From NCBI GenBank assembly GCA_900543975.1, contig UQTI01000002.1, forward strand, positions 1 to 64,000: a stretch of DNA of 64,000 nucleotides, given 5' to 3'. This stretch comes from an uncultured Prevotella sp. GTDB lineage: Bacteria; Bacteroidota; Bacteroidia; Bacteroidales; Bacteroidaceae. The notes under the pieces were generated by a model. The model ran no database searches, had not been told where the DNA came from, and saw only the letters and a list, made by a program, of their open reading frames with translations. Each line of letters begins with the position of its first letter. Position 1 is the first letter of the stretch. This document shows, one piece after another, positions 52,270 to 61,713 of the stretch. Position numbers and translations under genes: made by a program.

Positions 52270-53292
52270 ATGGACAGTAAAACCTCCATCGTTATTCTCA
52301 ATTGGAACGGCAGCAACATGCTCAAGAAGTTTCTGCCGTCGGTTCTCGCATGCTCTGCCAACGCCGAGGTGGTGGTGGCAGACAACGCATCTACGGACGG
52401 CTCGCTCGACTTGCTGCGTAGCAGTTTTCCAGAGGTACGTCTCATTGTGCTCGACCGCAACTATGGTTTTGCTGAGGGCTACAACAAGGCGCTCGAACAG
52501 GTTAAAGCACAATATTATGTGCTGCTCAACAGCGACGTGGAGGTGGGAGAGGGATGGTTGCAACCCCTTGTGGCCTTCCTTGACAAACATGCCGATTACT
52601 GTGCCTGCCAGCCTAAGCTTCGGGCTTATCATGCGCCCGACAGCTTCGAATATGCCGGTGCCTCAGGCGGTTTCTTAGACCGCTACGGCTATCCGTTCTG
52701 CCGCGGACGGCTGTTCTCAACGGTTGAGAAAGACGAGGGTCAGTATGACACCATAACCGATGTGTTGTGGGCCACGGGTGCCTGTCTGGTGATACGCAGC
52801 GATGACTACTGGCGTGCTGGCGGTCTCGATGCGCGGTTCTTCGCTCACAACGAGGAGATAGACCTGTGCTGGCGCCTTAGGCTTGCCGGGCGACGCATAG
52901 CCTGTGTGCCTGAGAGCACCGTGTGGCATGTGGGCGGCGGCACGTTGCCAAAGAGCAACCCCATGAAGACCTATCTCAACTTCCGCAACAACCTCACCAT
53001 GCTCTATAAAAACCTGTCTGAGCAGGAGCTGAAAAAGGTCATGCGTGTAAGGCGTGTGCTCGATTATGTGGCTGCTCTTCAGATGCTTCTTACGGGAAAG
53101 CCGGGGGAAATGAAGGCGGTGATAAAGGCTCGCCGCGATTTTGCCAAGTGGAAGCCTCTTTTCCGTCAAGACCGACTGCTCATTCAGAACTCGCGGAAGG
53201 TTGACAGCATAGCAGAAATATATCCCGGTAGCCTTCTTGCCTGCTATTATCTGAGGGGCAAAAAGCTGTTTTCACAGCTCAAATGGGGGTAG
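52270..53292 (+). CDS. Family 2 glycosyltransferase
   Basis: A 340-residue GT-A enzyme of rhamnosyltransferase-like type. The core starts TSIVILNWNGSNMLKKFLPS, has VVADNASTDGSLDLL and LLNSDVEV (DxD-like metal site), and a GT-A C-part with TGACLVIRSDDYWRAGGLDA and the catalytic-base candidate in FFAHNEEIDLCWR. Two possible starts exist; ATG 52270 (MDSKTSIVIL) is preferred to 52228. It probably belongs to surface glycan synthesis. Acceptor unknown. Confidence 0.87.
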   Translation: MDSKTSIVILNWNGSNMLKKFLPSVLACSANAEVVVADNASTDGSLDLLRSSFPEVRLIVLDRNYGFAEGYNKALEQVKAQYYVLLNSDVEVGEGWLQPLVAFLDKHADYCACQPKLRAYHAPDSFEYAGASGGFLDRYGYPFCRGRLFSTVEKDEGQYDTITDVLWATGACLVIRSDDYWRAGGLDARFFAHNEEIDLCWRLRLAGRRIACVPESTVWHVGGGTLPKSNPMKTYLNFRNNLTMLYKNLSEQELKKVMRVRRVLDYVAALQMLLTGKPGEMKAVIKARRDFAKWKPLFRQDRLLIQNSRKVDSIAEIYPGSLLACYYLRGKKLFSQLKWG

Positions 53293-53412
53293 CCAGCTAT
53301 ATTTGCTTTCTGTCGAAGAATCAAGATATTTTTTATACAAAACGGTTATTGTAAACATGTTAACGCTTTTTATACATACGAACTATTTCAGTTATTGGTC
53401 ATAAAGATATTC

Positions 53413-54006
53413 TTAAATCATATTCACATCCACATAGCCGTGCATCACGGCGTAGATGGTGAGGGCTGAGAGGTTGTGGATGTTGAGCTTGTCCATGATG
53501 TGTTTGCGGTGAGACACAACCGTGGAAAGGCTGATGCAGAGGGTGTTGGCTATCTCCTTGTTGGTCTTGCCGTAGGCTATGTGGGAGAGGACCTCTATCT
53601 CGCGTGAGCTTAGAAGCGTGGGGCTGTCGGAGACTGACGGCTGCAGGCTTTGCGGCGGCAGGTTGCGGCCGTGGGCGTGGGCATGCTGCTCAAGGATGAG
53701 AAGGTCTTTTATAAACTTGTCCTCGCTCTGGCTGGTGCAGAGGCTGTGGAAGCCAGTCAATTGGGTAGCATCGGAGGTGGAGGTGGTGAGCACGATGGTC
53801 TTGTGGCGATGTGTTGAGAAGAACGCCATGTCTTGAAGCACGATGGTGGTGTTGGCGAAGAAATGGAAATAGGTATCGGGGGCGTTGGCATGAAGCTCTG
53901 CCATGGTGCCGAAGGTGTCGATGTGCATCATGGGCATGACCGTCGACAGAATCTGCTTGAGACCTATGGCGGCAAGAATGTTGCCATCAATGATGGCCAC
54001 TTTCAT
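53413..54006 (-). CDS. LuxR-type regulator with receiver-like N-terminus
   Basis: A 197-residue regulator. The C-terminal helix-turn-helix (about 135-197) is of LuxR/NarL type (LLSSREIEVLSHIAYGKTNK, then LCISLSTVVSHRKHIM). The N-terminal part begins VAIIDGNILAAIGLKQIL, like a response-regulator receiver, but conserved acidic and lysine residues are only partly present and ALTT-type motifs are altered (VLTTSTSD), so phosphorylation is doubtful. Its C-terminal tail (SALTIYAVMHGYVDVNM) resembles that of the next gene, suggesting a duplicated pair. Start MKVAIIDG at 54006 is chosen. Confidence 0.8.
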   Translation of the reverse strand: MKVAIIDGNILAAIGLKQILSTVMPMMHIDTFGTMAELHANAPDTYFHFFANTTIVLQDMAFFSTHRHKTIVLTTSTSDATQLTGFHSLCTSQSEDKFIKDLLILEQHAHAHGRNLPPQSLQPSVSDSPTLLSSREIEVLSHIAYGKTNKEIANTLCISLSTVVSHRKHIMDKLNIHNLSALTIYAVMHGYVDVNMI

Positions 54007-54061
54007 TAACGGCTGTTTTCCTGTGGGTTGCAAAACGTGGAGAGTATTGGGTGAGAGTTTC

Positions 54062-55018
54062 TTAAAGCTTTACCATCGAGATGTCAACCAGATTATTCAC
54101 GATGGCGTAGATGGTGAGGCCTGCCGCGCTGTGGATCTGCAGCTTGCGGGCTATGTTGCGGCGGTGGGTTATGACCGTGTTGGTCGATATGCAGAGGTGG
54201 TCGGCAATCTGCTTGTTTGACATTCCCTGCACGAGCGCCACGATGACCTCTTTCTCGCGTTCGCCAAGGAGCTCGCTGCCTTCGGCCGACTTCTGCAACA
54301 TGCCTGATATCTTCATGCCTATGCCGCCTTTTCTGTTTTTTTCTTCTATCTGCCGTATGGCGGGTATGAAGAAATATTCTTCTACCTCGGCGTGCAGACG
54401 GAGCCAGTCTTCGTTGTTGTAGATGTCGTAGAGCGTGGCTGAGAGCTTGTTGTTGTGCAGACCGTCGGCAGGGAGATACTTGATGATGATGCTCTTGAGC
54501 TCGTAGAGCTTGTCGGTTTCCTGGCCGTGGTGCTTCGAGTAGGTGTCGATGTCGTAGGCAGGGTCAGGTGTGCCGTTCATGAGCTGCTCCACATAGGGGA
54601 AGACGTTTTTCTCCTCATACTTCATGTGTGAGGTTATGGAGTGGGAGTATTGGTCGTAGAGCTTCATGATGAGCTTTCCGAGGTTGTTGGTGGGGTCTAT
54701 GGCGTCGTTGAGCTCTTTGCGTATGAAGGGCAGCTGAAAGCCGGTATAATAGTCGTGGCTTGCCTTGAGATAGCGCAGCAGGGTTGGCAGGGAGAGGTTC
54801 AGGGACGCGATGTCGGGCCGCTCGCCGTTTATGGTGTAGTTGACCACGGCAAGGAAGGTGGTGGTGTCGACCTGCTGCTCTTCGCACACCTGGCTGACGG
54901 TCTTGTCGCCGAAGCCGAGGCTTATGCCGAAGCATCCCAGGCTCTGCAACACGTTATAGTTGTCCTTGATGAGGGTTATCATCTTGTCGTCGGCCTCATA
55001 AATTTTCTGCTGTCTCAT
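54062..55018 (-). CDS. LuxR-type regulator with RIC/hemerythrin-like sensor
   Basis: A 318-residue regulator. After a short leader come an ScdA/RIC-like N-segment (LGCFGISLGFGDKTVSQVCE), then a hemerythrin-like four-helix region with the expected His and Glu ligands spread over about 95-235 (LKASHDYYTGF, HMKYEEKNVFPYVE, SKHHGQETDK, EVEEYFFIPAIRQ), and a C-terminal LuxR helix-turn-helix (about 255-318; LGEREKEVIVALVQGMSNK, ISTNTVITHRRNI). RIC proteins repair or release iron at Fe-S clusters under nitric oxide or oxidant stress, so a di-iron redox/NO sensor controlling transcription is the natural inference. Paired with the neighbouring LuxR gene. ATG 55018 (MRQQKIYEADDKM) is preferred to 55081, which would overlap the pyk terminator. 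Confidence 0.85.
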   Translation of the reverse strand: MRQQKIYEADDKMITLIKDNYNVLQSLGCFGISLGFGDKTVSQVCEEQQVDTTTFLAVVNYTINGERPDIASLNLSLPTLLRYLKASHDYYTGFQLPFIRKELNDAIDPTNNLGKLIMKLYDQYSHSITSHMKYEEKNVFPYVEQLMNGTPDPAYDIDTYSKHHGQETDKLYELKSIIIKYLPADGLHNNKLSATLYDIYNNEDWLRLHAEVEEYFFIPAIRQIEEKNRKGGIGMKISGMLQKSAEGSELLGEREKEVIVALVQGMSNKQIADHLCISTNTVITHRRNIARKLQIHSAAGLTIYAIVNNLVDISMVKL

Positions 55019-55055
55019 GTCTCGTGATGTTTCTTTGACGTTCGAAAAAAATATG

Positions 55056-55094
55056 CTCAAGTTTCCGCAAGTGAAAGACATGCGAAAACTTGAG
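55056..55094 (-). terminator. Terminator of pyk
   Basis: CTCAAGTTTCCGC (55056-55068) and GCGAAAACTTGAG (55082-55094) pair over 13 bp with one G-T pair. Leftward the stem is followed by CATATTTTTTT. It lies directly upstream of the hemerythrin-LuxR gene. Confidence 0.9.
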
Positions 55095-55112
55095 ATAAAT
55101 TAAAAACTGTTC

Positions 55113-56570
55113 TTATTTCTTTGTTCTGTCAACATGCTGCGGCAGATGGAACTCGTAAGAACGGTTGAACACCTGTTTCACCTTGTTGATCTCAAGGAAG
55201 GTCGTGCCGCCGCTCTCGCCGAAGCTGCCGCTGAGGTAGGCAATCTTGTCGTCGAGCTTGATGTAGCGCTTCATGTGCAGCATGCGGAGGGCTGCCATGA
55301 ACATGTGCTCGGCTGTGGTGTGTTCCTTCTGGTAGATGGGTATGACGCCGAAGCTGAGGTTGAGCCAGCGTTGGGTCTTCTCACGGTAGCAGATGGCGAG
55401 CACAGGGCTGGGGCCTCTGAACGATGCGAGGTTGCGTGCTGTTTCGCCCGTCTCGCTGTCGGTAATGATGCCTGCCACGCCGAGCTTGCGTGTGGCCTCG
55501 ATGGCTGCGTGGGCAAGAAACTCTTTCTGTGTGCAGCGCTCGTTCATGGGTATGTCCATGTTGAACAGCTTGGCACGGTCTTTCTCTGCCTGCTCGGCTA
55601 TGGCTGCCATGGTCTGCACGGCTTCGAGCGGATATTTGCCCGATGCTGTCTCGCCGCTGAGCATGAGGGCGTCGGTATAAGAGTAGATGGCGTTGGCGAT
55701 GTCGGTAACCTCGGCGCGTGTGGGGCGCGGGTTCTTGATCATGGTGTGGAGCATCTGCGTTGCCACGATCACGGGCTTGTGCTTCATGACACACTTGCGG
55801 ATGATCTGGCGCTGGATGCCGGGAATCTGCTCTATGGGCACCTCTATGCCGAGGTCGCCACGGGCGATCATGATGCCGTAAGAGGCGTCTATGATCTCGT
55901 CAATGTTGTCGACGCCCTCCTGGTTCTCGATCTTTGAGATGATCTTGATGTCGCTATGGTGCTCGTCAAGGATGTCTTGCACGGCCTTTACGTCGGCGGC
56001 AGAGCGCACGAACGAGTGGGCAATGAAGTCGATGTCTTGCTCTATGGCGAGCAGAATGTTGTCGTGGTCTTTCTTCGTGATGGCCGGCAGGTCGATGTGC
56101 TCACCAGGCACGTTCACGCTCTTGTGGGCTCCGAGCACGCCGTCGTTCTGCACCTCGGCTATGACCATCGGGCCGTCGCAGCCTGTTACCTTCATGTCAA
56201 TCTCGCCGTCGTCGAACAGGATGTCGTCGCCCACCTTCACGTCCTTGGCAAAGTCGGGGTACGACACGTTCAGAATGTCGTGGGTAGAGTCGATCTCGGG
56301 ACGGCCGAAAATGCGCACGGTGTCGCCAGCCTTATATTCGATGGGTTCTTCCACGCCTGTTGTACGCACCTCGGGACCCTTGGTGTCGATCATGAGGGCG
56401 AGGTGTGGCGACACCTCACGCACGTTCTTTATGATGTTCTTTATGCCGTCGGGTGTGGCGTGGGCTGTGTTCATGCGCACCACGTTCACTCCGGCAAAGA
56501 ACAACTTGCGGATGAACTCTTTATCACATTTTCTATCGCTAATTGAAGCAACGATCTTGGTTTGTTTCAT
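55113..56570 (-). CDS. pyk: Pyruvate kinase
   Basis: Transfers phosphate from PEP to ADP. The 485-residue protein starts MKQTKIVASISDRKCDKEFI, contains the metal/substrate motifs IDTKGPEVRTTG and GIMIARGDLGIEVP, and SGETASGKYPLEAV. Normal length with a C-terminal domain. Its leader carries seven 12-bp repeats, and a perfect promoter lies upstream. Confidence 0.97.
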   Translation of the reverse strand: MKQTKIVASISDRKCDKEFIRKLFFAGVNVVRMNTAHATPDGIKNIIKNVREVSPHLALMIDTKGPEVRTTGVEEPIEYKAGDTVRIFGRPEIDSTHDILNVSYPDFAKDVKVGDDILFDDGEIDMKVTGCDGPMVIAEVQNDGVLGAHKSVNVPGEHIDLPAITKKDHDNILLAIEQDIDFIAHSFVRSAADVKAVQDILDEHHSDIKIISKIENQEGVDNIDEIIDASYGIMIARGDLGIEVPIEQIPGIQRQIIRKCVMKHKPVIVATQMLHTMIKNPRPTRAEVTDIANAIYSYTDALMLSGETASGKYPLEAVQTMAAIAEQAEKDRAKLFNMDIPMNERCTQKEFLAHAAIEATRKLGVAGIITDSETGETARNLASFRGPSPVLAICYREKTQRWLNLSFGVIPIYQKEHTTAEHMFMAALRMLHMKRYIKLDDKIAYLSGSFGESGGTTFLEINKVKQVFNRSYEFHLPQHVDRTKK

Positions 56571-56607
56571 AGTTTTTATATCCTGACGCTAATTTAATTG
56601 TCTTTTT

Positions 56608-56690
56608 TGCGGTTTAAATTGCAGCTTAATTTACGCTTGAATTGCGGCTTGATTTGCAGCTTGAATTGCGGTTTAAATTGCAGTTTAAAC
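56608..56690 (-). repeat. 12-bp repeats in the pyk leader
   Basis: Seven head-to-tail units, mostly TGCRGYTTRAAT (unit 3 is 11 bp), fill most of the pyk leader between the start point (about 56706) and the ATG (56570). The units alternate TGCGG and TGCAG. They could form an RNA-protein binding array or vary in number. Confidence 0.9.
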
Positions 56691-56710
56691 AAAACTTACG
56701 TTTTCCTATG

Positions 56711-56741
56711 CAAAGTTATAGCTTTTATCCGAATTATGCAA
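56711..56741 (-). promoter_or_regulatory. Promoter of pyk
   Basis: TTG (56741-56739), a 20-bp spacer and TAACTTTG (56718-56711), full consensus. The leader is about 135 nt and contains the 12-bp repeats. Confidence 0.85.
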
Positions 56742-56791
56742 AATTTTTTCGCAATGTTCGTTATAGTTGCTGTTTACATCGTGTGGAAGCG

Positions 56792-58984
56792 TCAGTCGAC
56801 AATCATGGAAAGCGAGATGCGGTTGCGCTTGCGGTCCACGCCCGTTACCTTGACCAAGACCTGCTGATGGAGCTTCACGGCGTCGAGAGGCGAGGCCACG
56901 AAGCGCTTGCTGAGCTGCGAGACGTGCACAAGGCCGTCTTGGTGGACGCCAATGTTTACGAAGGCACCAAAGTTGGTTATGTTGGTTACGATGCCAGGCA
57001 GGACCATTCCCTCGGCAAGGTCGTCGACGGTAGACACGCGCTCGTCGAAACGGAACGCCTCAAGTTTTTCTCGCGGGTCGCGTCCTGGCTTGTTGAGCTC
57101 CTGCATGATGTCGAGCAGGGTTGGTGTTCCCACCTCGGCTGTGGCGTAACGCTTTATGTCGATAGTCTTCTGCTTGTCCTTGTCGGCAATGAGCTGCGCT
57201 ACGGAGCAATGGAGGTCGGCAGCCATCTGCTTGACGATGGGGTAGCGCTCGGGGTGCACGGCCGTGTTGTCGAGCGGGTTGGCGGCTCCGGGAATGCGCA
57301 GAAAGCCCGCACATTGGGTGAAGGCGTTGTCACCAAGACGCTTCACCTTCTTCAGTTCGGCTCTCGACTTGAACGCTCCGTGCTCGTTGCGGTAGTCGAT
57401 GATGTTGGCTGCCAAAGCCGGTCCGATGCCGCTGACGTAGCTCAGCAGCATGGCGCTTGCCGTGTTGAGGTTCACGCCCACGGTGTTGACGCAGCTCTCG
57501 ACGGTCTGCTTCAGGCGTGTGCGGAGCTTTGTCTGGTCAACGTCGTGCTGATACTGTCCCACGCCTATGCTCTTGGGGTCTATCTTTACCAGTTCTGCGA
57601 GCGGATCCATCAGTCGGCGGGCAATGCTTATGGCTCCTCTTACCGTGATGTCGAGGTCAGGAAACTCTTTTCGTGCCACGTCGGAAGCCGAGTAGACCGA
57701 TGCTCCGTCCTCGCTCACTACGAAGATGTCGATGTCGCGCCCGAAACTGATTCCCCTCACAAATGCCTCTGTCTCGCGGCTTGCCGTTCCGTTGCCTATG
57801 GCTATGGCTTGCGGGCGGAAGCGGTCAGCCATCCTTTTCAGCTGTTCGGCGGCGCGGTTGGCCTCTCTGAACGGAAAGATTGCCTCGTAATGGAGGTATG
57901 CTCCTTCGGCATTTATGCACGCCACCTTGCAGCCTGTTCTAAAGCCAGGGTCTATGCCCATGACGGCCTTCTGTCCCAAGGGTGCCGAGAGGAGGAGCTG
58001 TCGCAGGTTGGTGCTGAACACGTTTATGGCTTCGTCCTCGGCTCTCTCGCGGCCCTCCTTCACAAACTCGTTCTCTATGGACGGGCGTATGAGGCGCTTG
58101 TAGGCGTCTTCAGAAGCTTCGCGCGTTAGTTTAGAGCAGTCGGTATAACCTTTTGAGTAGTATCTTGATATACGTTCCACAGCGTTGCCGTCGGTCGCGA
58201 TATTTATCTTCACCACGCCCTCTTTCTCGGCGCGAAGCATGGCCATGACACGATGCGAGGGACAGCGCTTTAGAGGCTCTGAAAATTCGAAATAGTCGGC
58301 ATATTTTGCACTCTCTTCCTCGTCTTTCTTGCTCTTTACCACCTTCGAGGTGATCATGGCCGTGCGTCTGAACTCGGCTCTTACGGTCTTGCGCGACTCC
58401 TCGTTGTTGGCAATGTCTTCGGCCATGATGTCCTGTGCTCCCTTTATGGCGTCGTCTGCCGTGGTCACGTCTTTGTTGCAGAACTGGCGTGCGTAGGAGT
58501 AGGGGTCGCGGCACGCGCCCAGCATGATGGCTTGGGCAAGAGGCTCCAGGCCGTGCTCGCGTGCCATTTGCGCCCTTGTGCGCTTCTTGGGCTTGTAGGG
58601 CAGGTATAGGTCTTCGAGTGTGGCAGCGTCCCAGCAACTGACAATCTTTGCTTCGAGCTCGGGTGTTAGCTTGCCTTGAGCTTCGATTGTTGAGAGAATG
58701 GTTGCGCGGCGTTTGTTTATGTCTGTAAGCTTGTCGTTGAGATCTTTGATATTTATGATGCTCACCTCGTCGAGAGCCCCCGTGCGCTCCTTTCGGTAGC
58801 GTGCTATGAAGGGCACGGTACAGCCTTCAGAGAGCAACGTGAGGGTGTTCTCCACGCCTCGCAGGGGGAGCTGAAGCTCTTTGCTTATGAGGGTTGCTAT
58901 GGTTGAAAGGTCTGTTGTTTTGCTTTCTGGTGCTTGGGTCGGTCTTTGCTGGGTGGTTTGGGCTGTCTTGTTGTCTGAAATCAT
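56792..58984 (-). CDS. tex: Tex-family RNA-binding protein
   Basis: A 730-residue Tex (toxin expression/YhgF) protein. N-terminal Tex helices (LPLRGVENTLTLLSEGCTVPF, then ARYRKERTGAL), a central YqgF-like nuclease fold (AVMGIDPGFRTGCKVAC), helix-hairpin-helix segments (LSYVSGIGPALAANIIDYRN) and a C-terminal S1 domain (GIVTNITNFGAFVNIGVHQD). Acts on RNA during transcription; precise role differs among species. A 14-bp hairpin separates it from hisC. Confidence 0.94.
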   Translation of the reverse strand: MISDNKTAQTTQQRPTQAPESKTTDLSTIATLISKELQLPLRGVENTLTLLSEGCTVPFIARYRKERTGALDEVSIINIKDLNDKLTDINKRRATILSTIEAQGKLTPELEAKIVSCWDAATLEDLYLPYKPKKRTRAQMAREHGLEPLAQAIMLGACRDPYSYARQFCNKDVTTADDAIKGAQDIMAEDIANNEESRKTVRAEFRRTAMITSKVVKSKKDEEESAKYADYFEFSEPLKRCPSHRVMAMLRAEKEGVVKINIATDGNAVERISRYYSKGYTDCSKLTREASEDAYKRLIRPSIENEFVKEGRERAEDEAINVFSTNLRQLLLSAPLGQKAVMGIDPGFRTGCKVACINAEGAYLHYEAIFPFREANRAAEQLKRMADRFRPQAIAIGNGTASRETEAFVRGISFGRDIDIFVVSEDGASVYSASDVARKEFPDLDITVRGAISIARRLMDPLAELVKIDPKSIGVGQYQHDVDQTKLRTRLKQTVESCVNTVGVNLNTASAMLLSYVSGIGPALAANIIDYRNEHGAFKSRAELKKVKRLGDNAFTQCAGFLRIPGAANPLDNTAVHPERYPIVKQMAADLHCSVAQLIADKDKQKTIDIKRYATAEVGTPTLLDIMQELNKPGRDPREKLEAFRFDERVSTVDDLAEGMVLPGIVTNITNFGAFVNIGVHQDGLVHVSQLSKRFVASPLDAVKLHQQVLVKVTGVDRKRNRISLSMIVD

Positions 58985-59015
58985 TTTGAAAAATAGGTTG
59001 TTTGCATTAAATGCT

Positions 59016-59050
59016 TAAAGCAATACTTTAACCGTGAAAGTATTGCTTTA
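59016..59050 (-). terminator. Terminator of hisC
   Basis: TAAAGCAATACTTT (59016-59029) and AAAGTATTGCTTTA (59037-59050) pair over 14 bp around a 7-nt loop. It lies just after hisC and before tex. Confidence 0.75.
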
Positions 59051-59100
59051 GATGTTGTAAATAAGTTTGGTAAGCCCTCTCGCTTGCGCTTTGCGGGTGC

Positions 59101-60138
59101 CTATTCGAGCACACGCAGAGCCGAGAGCAACTCGTTGTTTTCCGATTTTGCTCCTACCGTTATGCGCAGGCAGTCGCGGCAGAGCGTCACCTTTGACCTG
59201 TTTCTCACAATTATGCCCTCGTTCACGAGATAGCGGTAAATGCGGTCGGCATCGGTCATTTTGGCAAGGAAGAAGTTGGCGTCAGAATGGAAGACCTGCT
59301 TACACGACGGCAGCATCTTGAACGCCTCCATCATGCGGTTGCGCTCAAGGATGATGGTGCTCACCCATTTGCTCACCTCCATGGCATTTTCGAAAGCTTT
59401 GAACGCCTCTTTCTGCGTTAGAATGTTGATGTTGTAAGGATATTTTACCTTATTGAACACATCGATAATCTCCTTGCTTGCAAACGCCATTCCGAGGCGC
59501 ACGCCTGCCAGCGCCCATGCCTTGCTCATGGTGTTGAGCACAATCATGTTGGGATGGTCTGAAAGCTCGTAGCGGAAGGCGCGACGATGGGTGAAGTCGG
59601 AGTAAGCCTCGTCAACCACCACTATGCCTTGGAATGTGTCCAATATTTTTTCAATCTCATCATGGTTCAGGTCGTTTCCTGTGGGGTTGTTGGGCGTGCA
59701 GATCCAGATGAGCTTGGTGTGCTCGTCGCACGTCTCCAAAATGCGGTCGGCTTCGATGTCGAAACGGTTGTTGAGCGTAACAGGACGATACTCGATGTCG
59801 TTGATGGCAGCACACACCTTATACATGCCGTATGTGGGTTCTATGGCCACCACGTTGTCGACGCCAGGCTGGCAGAAGCAACGATAGGCAAGGTCTATGG
59901 TCTCGTCGCTACCGTTGCCGAGGCAGATCTGCTCTTCTTTCACGCCTTTAATGCGTGCTATGACCTTCTTCAGGTCAACCTGCAGGGGGTCTGGATAGCG
60001 GTTTAGCGGGGCGTTGTATGGGTTTTCGTTGGCATCGAGAAACACACGCGCAGCGCGTCCGCTATAGTCGTTACGGGCACAGCTGTAAGGCTCTAATTGC
60101 CGGATGTTGGGGCGCAGAAGTTCTGTTAATGGTTTCAT
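59101..60138 (-). CDS. hisC: Histidinol-phosphate aminotransferase
   Basis: A 345-residue PLP enzyme for histidine synthesis. It has VFLDANENPYN (substrate region), LIWICTPNNPTGN, VDEAYSDFTHR and the PLP lysine in LNTMSKAWALAGVRLG. ATG 60138 (MKPLTELLRPNIR) is natural; the upstream part of the frame is noise in front of hisD's end. Last of hisG-hisD-hisC. Confidence 0.96.
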   Translation of the reverse strand: MKPLTELLRPNIRQLEPYSCARNDYSGRAARVFLDANENPYNAPLNRYPDPLQVDLKKVIARIKGVKEEQICLGNGSDETIDLAYRCFCQPGVDNVVAIEPTYGMYKVCAAINDIEYRPVTLNNRFDIEADRILETCDEHTKLIWICTPNNPTGNDLNHDEIEKILDTFQGIVVVDEAYSDFTHRRAFRYELSDHPNMIVLNTMSKAWALAGVRLGMAFASKEIIDVFNKVKYPYNINILTQKEAFKAFENAMEVSKWVSTIILERNRMMEAFKMLPSCKQVFHSDANFFLAKMTDADRIYRYLVNEGIIVRNRSKVTLCRDCLRITVGAKSENNELLSALRVLE

Positions 60139-60173
60139 ATAAAAAATAAAGGGTTGGTGAATGAGGGATATGT

Positions 60174-61466
60174 CTATTGGTTGTTGGCAACATCGTTGCA
60201 ACGCAAGGTCATGGCGTTCTTGTGGGCGAAGAGCTGCTCGTTCTCAGCCATCACCTCCACGGCATGGCCAATGGAGCGAATGCCCTGCTCGTCAAGATGC
60301 TGGAACGTTATCTTGCGCATGAAGCTGTCGAGGTTTACGCCGCTGTAGGCATCGGCATAGCCGTGTGTTGGAAGCGTGTGGTTGGTGCCGCTGGCATAGT
60401 CGCCCGCACTCTCACAGGCATACTTTCCGAGGAACACGCTACCCGCATTCACAACCTTTGGCTCAAGATCTTCATAATGGTCTGTGGCTATGATGAGATG
60501 TTCTGGGGCATAGGCGTTGCTAAGATCCATGGCTTCATCGGCATCGCGGACGAGCACAAGCTTGCTGTTTTCCAAGGTTTTGGCTGCAATCTCTTTGCGT
60601 GGAAGCGCCTGAAGCTGCGTCTCGACCTCTTTCTGCACGGCGTAGAGCATGGGTTCAGATGTGGAGATGAGGAGCACCTGCGAGTCGACCCCATGCTCGG
60701 CTTGAGACAGAAGGTCGGCGGCAACGTAACGGGGGTTGCTTGTGTCGTCGGCTATGACGCACACCTCAGACGGTCCGGCAGGCATGTCTATGGCCACGTT
60801 GCCGAGACTCACATGCTGCTTGGCAGCCATGACATACTGGTTACCGGGACCGAAGATCTTGCTCACCTTGGGCACGCTCTCTGTGCCGTAGGCCATAGCT
60901 CCGATGGCTTGCACGCCACCAATCTTGTAGATGCGGTTTACGCCTGCTATGTGGGCTGCAACGAGGATAGCGGGGTTGACGTGTCCTGTGCTGTCGGGTG
61001 GGGTGCAGAGCACAATCTCCTTGCATCCCGCAATCTTGGCTGGCGTGGCGAGCATTAGAACGGTAGAAAAGAGGGGGGCTGTGCCTCCGGGGATGTAGAG
61101 ACCAACCTTCTCTATGGCCACGCTCTTCTGCCAACACTCTACGCCCGGCGCCGTCTGAACACGGATAGGCCGAAAGGCTTGTGCTTCATGAAACTTGCGT
61201 ATGTTGTCGTGGGCAAGCATTAAAGCTTGTCTTAAATCGTCGCTTACAAGGTGTTGAGCTTCATGCAGTTCGCTCTCGCTAACCTGTAGCTCGTGTAGCT
61301 CTACATGGTCAAACTTCTGTTCGTAGCGTTTAACGGCTTCGTCACCGTTCGCCCGTATGTCGTTGAGCACCTCGCTCACCGTGGCGTTGAGCTTTGACAT
61401 GTCGATGTGCGGACGCACAGTTATGGTTTTCCAGTCGGCACGGGCTGGATATTTTATAATGTTCAT
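60174..61466 (-). CDS. hisD: Histidinol dehydrogenase
   Basis: Catalyses the last two steps of histidine synthesis. The 430-residue protein has LYIPGGTAPLFSTVLMLATP, the zinc-site segment LLSQAEHGVDSQV and a C-terminal GVNLDSFMRKITFQ. Normal length. It follows hisG by 247 bp. Confidence 0.97.
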   Translation of the reverse strand: MNIIKYPARADWKTITVRPHIDMSKLNATVSEVLNDIRANGDEAVKRYEQKFDHVELHELQVSESELHEAQHLVSDDLRQALMLAHDNIRKFHEAQAFRPIRVQTAPGVECWQKSVAIEKVGLYIPGGTAPLFSTVLMLATPAKIAGCKEIVLCTPPDSTGHVNPAILVAAHIAGVNRIYKIGGVQAIGAMAYGTESVPKVSKIFGPGNQYVMAAKQHVSLGNVAIDMPAGPSEVCVIADDTSNPRYVAADLLSQAEHGVDSQVLLISTSEPMLYAVQKEVETQLQALPRKEIAAKTLENSKLVLVRDADEAMDLSNAYAPEHLIIATDHYEDLEPKVVNAGSVFLGKYACESAGDYASGTNHTLPTHGYADAYSGVNLDSFMRKITFQHLDEQGIRSIGHAVEVMAENEQLFAHKNAMTLRCNDVANNQ

Positions 61467-61713
61467 ATTCCTTTTTACGACTTTGTTTACGACTTAAATA
61501 AATTTCTAAACTGAGTTTTCGCAAATGCTTAATAAAAGAGATGCAAGCAGTTTCTTTCTCTATAAGGCTGCGAATCTCAAGCAAGCGCGACAACGCTTAC
61601 CTCTTTGGGAGAGGTTTCTCCCTTGGAGGTTCCCTTTATCTTGACGGTTTTCTCTTTTGTAGGGGCTTCTATTCTCCCTTTTGTCTTCGTCTGACAAGAA
61701 GAGAAGCGGCAGC
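61467..61713. other. Gap between hisG and hisD
   Basis: Contains a small hairpin ACCTCT/AGAGGT (about 61609-61625) and C/T-rich sequence. No gene and no consensus promoter seen. It may contain a processing site between the two his genes. Confidence 0.5.

Noticed and set aside
56642..58129. 495-codon rightward frame across tex and the pyk leader
   Set aside because: Mostly antisense to Tex, including its S1 domain, and begins inside the 12-bp repeats. Not a gene.
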